A stretch of 64,000 nt of DNA from PALSA-350 sp049693715 (lineage in GTDB: Bacteria > Acidobacteriota > Terriglobia > Terriglobales > Acidobacteriaceae), in assembly GCA_049693715.1 (NCBI GenBank), contig JBAVQC010000317.1, forward strand, positions 40,607 through 104,606, written 5' to 3'. Positions within the stretch are counted from its first letter, which is position 1. The number at the start of each line of letters is the position of its first letter. The notes beneath the pieces are model-generated. The model did no database searches and was not told where the DNA came from. It saw only the letters and a program-made list of their open reading frames with translations. Below are positions 16,939 to 23,793 of the stretch, in pieces. The translations under genes were made by a program, and so were the position numbers.

Positions 16939-19848
16939 TTGAACGATCAGATCACCATTCGTGGCGCACGAACCCACAACCTGAAGAATATCGACTGCGA
17001 TCTGACCCACGGTCTGCTTACGGTGGTCTCCGGCGTTTCAGGCTCGGGCAAATCCTCGCTCGCTTTCGACACTATTTACGCGGAAGGGCAGCGCCGCTAC
17101 GTTGAATCTCTCTCCGCGTATGCACGGCAGTTTTTGGAGCGCATCGAGAAGCCTGACGTGGACCTGATCGACGGCCTGGCGCCGGCCATTGCCATCAAAC
17201 AGAAGAACACCACCCGCAATCCGCGGTCGACGGTGGCCACGGCGACCGAGATTTACGACTATCTGCGGCTGCTCTTCGCCCGCTGCGGCACCGCACACTG
17301 CATCGTTTGCGGTGGAGTTGTCAGGCGCGACACGGTGGATGAAATTGCCGCATCCATCCTCGCGCTGGGCGAGGACACCCGTCTCTATGCACTGTTTCCC
17401 GTAAAGCCCGCGGTAGTGCCTGATGCGGAGCCCAAAAAACGAAAGAAGGCGAAGGCCCCTGCCAACCCCGCGCTTCCTAGCGATGGATTGAAAGAGCGGC
17501 TCAATGAACTGCGCACGCGCGGATTCAACCGCCTCTACCAGAATGGAAAAATCGTGGAGTTCTCCACTCCCGAGTCTCTCCTCGACCTGGACTTCGGCCA
17601 GGCGCTCTATGCGCTGGTCGATCGCCTGGTGGTCTCCTTAGAGAACCGGGCCCGTATCGTCGATGCCGCAGAGATTGGCTTCCGCGAGTCGGGAGAGATT
17701 GTTTACGAAACTGTCCCGCGCGATGAAGAAACAGAGCCTCGGAGGTTGCGTTTTTCTCAGGCATTTGAGTGCAAGCTCTGCCATCGCATCTATCGCGAAC
17801 CAGAACCCCGGCTATTTTCGTTCAACAATCCGTACGGTGCCTGCGAGCGTTGCCAGGGGTTCGGTAACACCATCGATTTCGATATCAACCTGATCATTCC
17901 CGACAAGAACAAGACGCTGAACGAGGGAGCGATCGATCCCTGGACACGCCCCAAGTACCGCCCCTACCAATCAGAGCTCAGGAAAGCCGCGATGCAGCAT
18001 AGTATTCCGCTGGACACACCGTGGAGAGAGTTGACGCCTGCGCAGCAGGCCTTGGTGCTGGATGGACATGAATCTTTCCTCGGGGTCCACGGCTTCTTCG
18101 CTCTTTTGGAGCGCAAGAAGTACAAGCTGCATGTGCGCGTGATGCTGAGCAAGTACCGGGGGTACGCCGAGTGTCCGGATTGCAAAGGAACCCGTTTGCG
18201 GGCCGAAGCCCGCGCGGTGCGCATCAACGGGCTCAACATCTGCGAGGTTTCCGCACTCACCATCCGCGAGGCGCACCGCCTGTTTGAGAATCTTCGCTTG
18301 ACCCCGCAGCAGCAGGAGATCGCCGGCGGCATCCTGGTAGAAATACAACAGCGGTTACATTTTCTCGATGCGGTCGGGTTGGAGTACATCACCCTCGACC
18401 GGCTTGCTTCTACTCTTTCCGGAGGCGAAGCACAGCGCATCCAGCTGGCGACTTCGCTCGGGTCCCGCCTGGTGGGAGCGCTCTACGTGCTGGACGAACC
18501 ATCCATCGGATTGCACAGCCGGGATACGGCCAAGCTGATTCGTATCCTCGAAGAACTGCGCGATCTGGGCAATACGATCCTGGTTGTCGAGCACGACCCG
18601 GACGTGATTCGCGCGGCCGATTGGCTGGTCGATCTTGGCCCCGGCGCCGGGGAATTGGGTGGCCGCATTCTGGCTTCGGGCACGGTGGACGAGGTGGAGA
18701 GAAATCCCGACTCGTTGACCGGCCGCTATTTGAGCGGGCAGCTCACGATTCCCATTCCTACCCGGCGGCGGGAGCCGATGCGGGAGAAGCTGGTATTGCG
18801 GGGTGCGCGGATTCACAACCTGAACGGGCTCGATGTCGAGATTCCCATGGGCATGCTGGTCTGCATCACCGGTGTTTCGGGTTCCGGCAAGTCCACCCTG
18901 GTGCACGACGTGCTTTACCCTGCGGTGTCGCACGCCCTGGGCAAGAATGAGGGTGGCGATCCCTCGCATCTTTACCGTGAACTCAAGGGAGCAGAGCGGC
19001 TGAACGATATCGTTCTCGTCGACCAGGCGCCCATCGGGCGGACACCGCGTTCTAACCCGGTTACCTACATCAAGGCCTTCGACTCGATCCGGGAGCTCTT
19101 CGCGGCCCAGCCCGAGGCCCAGCGCAGAGGATACGCGGCAGGCCACTTTTCTTTCAACGTGCCTGGCGGCCGGTGCGACGTATGCGAGGGCGACGGTACC
19201 GTTACCGTGGAGATGCAATTCCTTGCCGACGTGGAGCTGCCGTGCGAGGAATGCAATGGAACCCGCTACAAAGCGAGCGTTCTGGAGATCAAGTACCGGG
19301 GGAAGAACATCCACGAGGTGCTTAGCCTGACGGTGAAGGAGGCTCTCCGCTTCTTCACCGGTCAGACCCGCATTCTGGACAAGCTGGCGGTCCTGGACGA
19401 GGTGGGATTGGGATACGTTCGCCTGGGCCAGTCGGCGACCACGCTCTCGGGCGGGGAAGCGCAAAGGGTCAAACTGGCGGCGCACCTTTCTCAGGGCCGC
19501 AGCGCCATGGGACGAGCCGCCAACAACGGGGCGGCCAAGGCGGGTAGCCGGGTGCTCTACATCCTGGATGAGCCGACCACCGGATTGCATTTTGACGATG
19601 TGAGTAAGCTCCTGACCGCATTCAAGCGGCTGATCGACGCCGGCGGTTCGTTGATAGTAATCGAGCACAACCTGGACGTAATCAAGTCTGCGGACTGGGT
19701 GATCGATCTGGGCCCGGAGGCGGGTGCAGGGGGCGGCCAGGTGATAGCGGCGGGCACACCGGAGCAGGTGGCGCAGACCCCCGGCTCGCACACGGGACAT
19801 TGGCTTGCGCTTGCCCTGGCGGCGCAAGAGGCGCGGGCTGCACAATGA
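16939..19848 (+). CDS. uvrA: UvrABC excinuclease subunit A
   Basis: DNA-damage sensor of nucleotide excision repair, a dimeric ABC ATPase. The protein has about 969 residues from the chosen TTG. Both ATPase halves are intact: Walker A GVSGSGKSS and GVSGSGKST, signature LSGGEAQRIQL and LSGGEAQRVKL, and Walker B LYVLDEPSIGLH and LYILDEPTTGLH. Zinc modules are visible as CxxC pairs (CKLCHRIY...CERCQG; CDVCEGDG...CEECNG) plus CGTAHCIVCGG in the UvrB-binding region, which carries a Lys/Pro-rich insert. The start is uncertain: no ATG is close, and TTG at 16939 gives the canonical LNDQITIRGARTHNLKNI N-terminus, while TTG at 16879 would add 20 residues. It overlaps the following TPR gene by 4 bases. 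Confidence 0.95.
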   Translation: MNDQITIRGARTHNLKNIDCDLTHGLLTVVSGVSGSGKSSLAFDTIYAEGQRRYVESLSAYARQFLERIEKPDVDLIDGLAPAIAIKQKNTTRNPRSTVATATEIYDYLRLLFARCGTAHCIVCGGVVRRDTVDEIAASILALGEDTRLYALFPVKPAVVPDAEPKKRKKAKAPANPALPSDGLKERLNELRTRGFNRLYQNGKIVEFSTPESLLDLDFGQALYALVDRLVVSLENRARIVDAAEIGFRESGEIVYETVPRDEETEPRRLRFSQAFECKLCHRIYREPEPRLFSFNNPYGACERCQGFGNTIDFDINLIIPDKNKTLNEGAIDPWTRPKYRPYQSELRKAAMQHSIPLDTPWRELTPAQQALVLDGHESFLGVHGFFALLERKKYKLHVRVMLSKYRGYAECPDCKGTRLRAEARAVRINGLNICEVSALTIREAHRLFENLRLTPQQQEIAGGILVEIQQRLHFLDAVGLEYITLDRLASTLSGGEAQRIQLATSLGSRLVGALYVLDEPSIGLHSRDTAKLIRILEELRDLGNTILVVEHDPDVIRAADWLVDLGPGAGELGGRILASGTVDEVERNPDSLTGRYLSGQLTIPIPTRRREPMREKLVLRGARIHNLNGLDVEIPMGMLVCITGVSGSGKSTLVHDVLYPAVSHALGKNEGGDPSHLYRELKGAERLNDIVLVDQAPIGRTPRSNPVTYIKAFDSIRELFAAQPEAQRRGYAAGHFSFNVPGGRCDVCEGDGTVTVEMQFLADVELPCEECNGTRYKASVLEIKYRGKNIHEVLSLTVKEALRFFTGQTRILDKLAVLDEVGLGYVRLGQSATTLSGGEAQRVKLAAHLSQGRSAMGRAANNGAAKAGSRVLYILDEPTTGLHFDDVSKLLTAFKRLIDAGGSLIVIEHNLDVIKSADWVIDLGPEAGAGGGQVIAAGTPEQVAQTPGSHTGHWLALALAAQEARAAQ

Positions 19849-21167
19849 GGCCGCTATCCTACCTTCTGGCCGCGGCGTTATTGCCGATGCTGGCACAGGC
19901 CCAGAACCAACTCCCGCCCGGAACCCAGGCGCCGGACAGCGTAAGTCAACCGGCGCACCCGCCCCAGAGGGACGAGGCAGAAAACAAGATCGATCAGAAG
20001 GATTTTGAGGGCGCCCGGCCCCTGCTGATGAAGTACCTCAGCCAAAACCCGGGCGACGCCCGCGCGCTGTTTGATCTCGGCTATGTCGAGGATGCCGGCA
20101 ACCACCAGGATGCGGCCGCCACCGACTATCGCCAAGCCATAGCCGCCAACCCAAAGCAGTTCGAAGCACGCCTGGCGCTGGGGCTCCTGCTGGCTCACCA
20201 GGGCAAGTACGACGAAGCCCGGGAACAGATTCAACAGGCAACCTTGCTGACGCCGGAGCCACCCAGCCCCATTGCGCAGGCGGAGGCCTTCCGGACCCTG
20301 GCCAAGCTGGATCGCACCGCCGATCCTTCGGCTGCGCGCGATGCCTTGGTGGCCGCGCTAAAACTCAGCCCCGAGGCCCCAGCCGACTTGCTCCTGACCG
20401 CTCAGATTGCCGAAGCCAATGGCGACACGGAACTGGCGCAGGCGGCGTACCAGCGGCTGCTCTCAGGCCATCCGGCGCCCTCAGCCAGCGACGCGGCCGC
20501 CGCTACGGGCGGGTTGGCTCAGCTGATGATTAAAGAGAAGAAATACTCCGACGCCGAGCCGCTGCTCAAAAGCGCCTTGGAGCGGGACCCCCGTGATCCG
20601 GTGCTGAATGCCCAGTTGGCCACGACCCTGCTTGCCCAGGGGAAAAATGACGAGGCGTTGCCGATGCTCGAAACCCTGAGGCAGTTAGAGCCGAATAATG
20701 GCGCCGTCGACCACATGCTGGCCGACGCTTATTCCCAATCCGGCCATCCTGACAAGGCAGACCCGATTTACGCCAAGCTGGTCGCTAGTAACCCGGGGGA
20801 CGAGGAAATCCTTGTCGCGCAGGGGGAGAACCTGGTCCGGGAGCGGCTCTATACCCAGGCCCAGGACGTGTTTGAGCGATCGGTCAAGCTTAAGCCAGAC
20901 GACGGAGACGCATGGAGCGGACTTGCCTTCACCGCATCCGAGAACAAGCAGTATCAAGTCACACTGAACGCTCTTTTGATGCGATCAAAATATCTTTCGG
21001 AGACTCCAGCTACTTACTTCCTTTGGGCAACCTCATACGATAGCCTGCATCTGTCGAAACAAGCGCAGGATTACTACCGCAAGTTCCTCACTGCTGCCGA
21101 CGGAAAATTGCCCGACCAGGAATGGCAAGCCAAGCATCGACTCGTTGCTCTTGGTGGAAGTCATTAA
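19845..21167 (+). CDS. Exported TPR-repeat protein
   Basis: A 440-residue protein with a clear signal peptide (LSYLLAAALLPMLAQAQ) followed by about nine tetratricopeptide-type helical pairs. Examples are ARALFDLGYVEDAGNHQDAATDYRQAIAANP, DAEPLLKSALERDPRDP and ALPMLETLRQLEPNNGAVDHMLADAYSQSGHPDKADPIYAKL. It probably scaffolds protein-protein contacts in the periplasm; no catalytic domain is present. The ATG overlaps the uvrA stop (ATGA), an odd partnership for an excision-repair gene. Two small exported proteins follow in the same direction, so a shared envelope function among the last three is plausible. Confidence 0.8.
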   Translation: MRPLSYLLAAALLPMLAQAQNQLPPGTQAPDSVSQPAHPPQRDEAENKIDQKDFEGARPLLMKYLSQNPGDARALFDLGYVEDAGNHQDAAATDYRQAIAANPKQFEARLALGLLLAHQGKYDEAREQIQQATLLTPEPPSPIAQAEAFRTLAKLDRTADPSAARDALVAALKLSPEAPADLLLTAQIAEANGDTELAQAAYQRLLSGHPAPSASDAAAATGGLAQLMIKEKKYSDAEPLLKSALERDPRDPVLNAQLATTLLAQGKNDEALPMLETLRQLEPNNGAVDHMLADAYSQSGHPDKADPIYAKLVASNPGDEEILVAQGENLVRERLYTQAQDVFERSVKLKPDDGDAWSGLAFTASENKQYQVTLNALLMRSKYLSETPATYFLWATSYDSLHLSKQAQDYYRKFLTAADGKLPDQEWQAKHRLVALGGSH

Positions 21168-21203
21168 CGTAAGACGTTCCGTAAGCCCTCCGAGAGGTGC
21201 CCT

Positions 21204-21662
21204 ATGCGGTTCGTGGCCCCGACCATCGCCGTCACTGCTCTATTCTTCAGCCTGACCTGTGCCCGCGCCTTCGCCGTCGACGACCGCATCGTCGATGCCC
21301 AGGCTATGGCGGCGCTCATGGCGAAGGCTGATCAGGCCCAGCCCAGGGAACAATGCTTTCTCTATGCCGAACTGGTTCACGACATGACTGAATTGGCGGG
21401 GCAGCAATTCAAATCCGGTGACGAAGATCATGCATCGGCCACGCTGCATTTGGTGCAGAAGTATGCGGAGAAGATCCACATGGGCGTCGCCGCAGATGGC
21501 AAGAAGATGAAGAACGCGGAAGAGTTGATGCGGCACACTTCGTTTCGTCTGGCCGGCATCCTCAATGCCGCTTCTTATGACGATCGGCAGGTCTTGCAGG
21601 CTACCTTGAAACAGCTGGAGCAGGTGCAGACCGAACTGATGATGCAGGTCTTCAAGAAATAA
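21204..21662 (+). CDS. Small exported protein of unknown function
   Basis: 152 residues with a signal peptide (about 1-24, AVTALFFSLTCARAFA). The mature part is predicted all-helical (IVDAQAMAALMAKADQAQ, CFLYAELVHDMTELAGQQF, HASATLHLVQKYAEKIHMG, DRQVLQATLKQLEQVQTELM). A single Cys is present. I do not recognise a family. It lies 36 bp after the TPR gene and 3 bp before the next small exported protein, so the three appear to form one transcript. Confidence 0.65.
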   Translation: MRFVAPTIAVTALFFSLTCARAFAVDDRIVDAQAMAALMAKADQAQPREQCFLYAELVHDMTELAGQQFKSGDEDHASATLHLVQKYAEKIHMGVAADGKKMKNAEELMRHTSFRLAGILNAASYDDRQVLQATLKQLEQVQTELMMQVFKK

Positions 21663-21665
21663 GTC

Positions 21666-22202
21666 TTGAAGCGATCGGTACCCATCACGGCCGTTTTAAT
21701 GGTGCTGGCCATGGTGCCGGCATTTGCCCAGTCCAGGAAAGATCCCTTAACCGAGCAGCAAGCCGAAGCGGTCCGCGAGGCTGGAGACCAGCCCTTGGAC
21801 AGGGTGAAGCTATTCGAGGGCTACGTCGACGACCGCGCCAAGGAGATCCATACTGTCAACGCGGATCCCATCGCGCAGAACAAGACCGCGCGCATCCACA
21901 ACCTTCTGGACGAGTTCACGCGCCTCTCCGACGATCTTCAGGACAACATGGACCAGTACGACGAGCAGCACGCCGATTTGCGCAAGGTGCTGAAAGAAAT
22001 CATTACCAAGACCGACGAATGGGCCAAAATCCTCGCCGAGCCCAAACCGAGCAACCAATACGATTTTGTGCGCAAGACGGCCATCGACTCCAACCAGAGT
22101 GCGCATGAGACGGCCGTAAAGATGTTGGCTGACGAAGAAAAATACATCGCCGAAAAGAAGAAAGAAGAAAAGGAACGAGAGAAGGAAGAACAAAAAAGGT
22201 AA
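21666..22202 (+). CDS. Small exported coiled-coil protein of unknown function
   Basis: 178 residues starting at a TTG that directly precedes a signal peptide (KRSVPITAVLMVLAMVPAFAQ). No strong ribosome-binding site is seen, so translation is probably coupled to the preceding gene, which ends 3 bp upstream. The mature region is helical with a heptad-like centre (LLDEFTRLSDDLQDNMDQYDEQHADLRKVL). It ends in a highly charged Lys/Glu tail in which almost every residue after 150 is K, E or R. Together with its neighbour it resembles a pair of periplasmic helical proteins; family not recognised. Confidence 0.65.
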   Translation: MKRSVPITAVLMVLAMVPAFAQSRKDPLTEQQAEAVREAGDQPLDRVKLFEGYVDDRAKEIHTVNADPIAQNKTARIHNLLDEFTRLSDDLQDNMDQYDEQHADLRKVLKEIITKTDEWAKILAEPKPSNQYDFVRKTAIDSNQSAHETAVKMLADEEKYIAEKKKEEKEREKEEQKR

Positions 22203-22252
22203 CGGTTTAAAGCAGTTTCTCAATTACGTGGCCTGATTAAAGATCGCGAGGA

Positions 22253-22278
22253 GTGGTTTTTCCTTGGCAGAAAACCAC
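22253..22278. other. Hairpin upstream of the SprT-like gene
   Basis: Stem GTGGTTTT / AAAACCAC with a 10-base loop, 51 bases after the preceding stop. It could terminate the TPR/small-protein transcript, although the T-run is inside the stem rather than after it. Confidence 0.35.
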
Positions 22279-22333
22279 GAAAAGGCCTATCGCTTCGGTC
22301 TGAACGCATTTCGAAACTGCTCGAGGGCGCCAA

Positions 22334-23041
22334 GTGCTGCTAGGCTTGAAGGCGGTGATTTCCGAATTGCACTTGATGTTTGCGGAAGAGTACCGGGCCC
22401 TTCGGCCGCGCGCTCCGATGCCTATTCTTGACGTTCGTTTCCGTCGTTTTACCAGCCTGAACACCACCATCCGCTTACGCGAAGGGCGGATGCATGTGCA
22501 TTTGTCCGATTTGCTGGAGGGTGCGCCGGAAAGTGTTCTGCGCGCCATCGCGCACATTTTGCTCGCGAAGCTATACCGTAAGCCGCTGAACTCCGTACAG
22601 ACCAATCGTTATCGCAGGTTTGCCTCGAGCGAAGCAGTGATCCGGCAAACGGAGTTGATCCGTCAGTCGCGCGGCCGCAAGAAGATGCTCGGGCCCCAGG
22701 GCCAGCACTACAACCTGGACGAGATTTTCGAGAGCCTGAACTGCCGCTTTTTCCACGGGTTGATGGGCCGGCCGCTGCTGACCTGGAGTGGGCACGTCGC
22801 CAAACGCAGCCTGGGTCACTACGATCCGGCGCACAACACGATTGTGGTAAGTAGAGTTTTCGACCGCAAGAATACGCCGCGCTACGCCGTGGAGTATTTG
22901 CTCTACCACGAGATGCTGCATTTGAAGCATCCGGTAAAGGTGCGTGGCGGGCGGCGCTGCGTGCACCCGCGCGAGTTTCAGCTAGAAGAGCGCCTCTTCC
23001 CGGAATGGGATAAAGCCAAGGAATATCTAAAGACGCTGTGA
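22334..23041 (+). CDS. SprT-like zinc metalloprotease
   Basis: A 235-residue soluble protein. The C-terminal half carries a zincin motif HEMLH (in VEYLLYHEMLHLKHP), preceded by the SprT-type block SLNCRFFHGLMGRPLLTWSGHVAKRSLGHYD and the NTIVVSRVFDRKNTPRYAVEY strand-helix. A later H in CVHPREFQLEERLF is positioned as third zinc ligand. The N-terminal part (about 1-100) with LRPRAPMPILDVRFRRF is less conserved. GTG at 22334 is used as start with GAGGG upstream. SprT/Spartan relatives cleave DNA-protein crosslinks in eukaryotes, but the role of these bacterial versions is not established. Confidence 0.75.
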   Translation: MLLGLKAVISELHLMFAEEYRALRPRAPMPILDVRFRRFTSLNTTIRLREGRMHVHLSDLLEGAPESVLRAIAHILLAKLYRKPLNSVQTNRYRRFASSEAVIRQTELIRQSRGRKKMLGPQGQHYNLDEIFESLNCRFFHGLMGRPLLTWSGHVAKRSLGHYDPAHNTIVVSRVFDRKNTPRYAVEYLLYHEMLHLKHPVKVRGGRRCVHPREFQLEERLFPEWDKAKEYLKTL

Positions 23042-23063
23042 CCTAAGCCTTCCCGGTAAGGAA

Positions 23064-23230
23064 GGGCGCACTGCAGATCCCTGGGCTTTTTGTCATCCCG
23101 AGCCGATGACCTCGCCTGCGGCGAGGTCATGAAACCAATGAACAAAACGCGGCCCAAATCTGCTGTTGATTCTATGTGGTTTAACATTTTGTACATAGGT
23201 AGCGTAGCCGAGGGACCTGCAGTGCGCCCG
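23064..23230. repeat. Palindromic repeat between the SprT-like gene and lspA
   Basis: The ends GGGCGCACTGCAGATCCCT (about 23064) and AGGGACCTGCAGTGCGCCC (about 23212-23230) are inverted copies with one mismatch. In the middle an 11-bp perfect hairpin ATGACCTCGCC-TGC-GGCGAGGTCAT lies at 23106-23130. It sits between converging genes and may serve as a bidirectional transcript end. Confidence 0.6.
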
Positions 23231-23259
23231 TCCCGGTCCCGCAAGCCTTGGGTTACCGC

Positions 23260-23793
23260 TTATCCGTGATGGTTACGAATTGCCGGCTCACTCACCATCG
23301 CCTCTTCTTTGCCCATAAACAAGGCATCAAAGAAAAGCAAAATCCCGCCCACCACAATCGCCGAATCGGCAACATTAAAATCCGGCCAGTGATAGTGGAT
23401 GATGTGTACCTCTAAAAAGTCGATCACAAACCCAAACCGCATGCGGTCCCAGGCATTCCCCAGTGCGCCCCCGAGAATCAGCGCCAGCGCCACCGTGGTA
23501 GCCGAAACCCGGCGGCCCAGCTTCAGCAAAGCCACCAGAACCGCCACCGCCGCCACCAGGGAAAACACCAGCAACATCCAGCGCACGCGATCCGGAGAAC
23601 TCGAATCGTTAAACAAGCTGAAAGCCGCACCCGGATTTTCGACATGACTGATGGCAAACACGTGGGGAATCACCACCACGTGATCGCCGAGCTCAATGCG
23701 CGTCGCCGCTAACCATTTCGTTACCCGATCGGCAACCACCACGATCAGCGAAAGTAACAAAAGCCAACCTCTGGAACCTCTAATATTCATCAA
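23260..23793 (-). CDS. lspA: Lipoprotein signal peptidase (signal peptidase II)
   Basis: Aspartic protease of the inner membrane that removes the signal peptide of lipid-modified prolipoproteins. The 177 residues have four membrane helices. The active-site regions are NPGAAFSLF, GGALGNAWDRMRFGFVIDF (first Asp) and YHWPDFNVADSAI (second Asp). The ATG overlaps the ileS stop by 4 bases, the classic ileS-lspA arrangement. The C-terminal tail is short and charged. Confidence 0.95.
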   Translation of the reverse strand: MMNIRGSRGWLLLLSLIVVVADRVTKWLAATRIELGDHVVVIPHVFAISHVENPGAAFSLFNDSSSPDRVRWMLLVFSLVAAVAVLVALLKLGRRVSATTVALALILGGALGNAWDRMRFGFVIDFLEVHIIHYHWPDFNVADSAIVVGGILLFFDALFMGKEEAMVSEPAIRNHHG

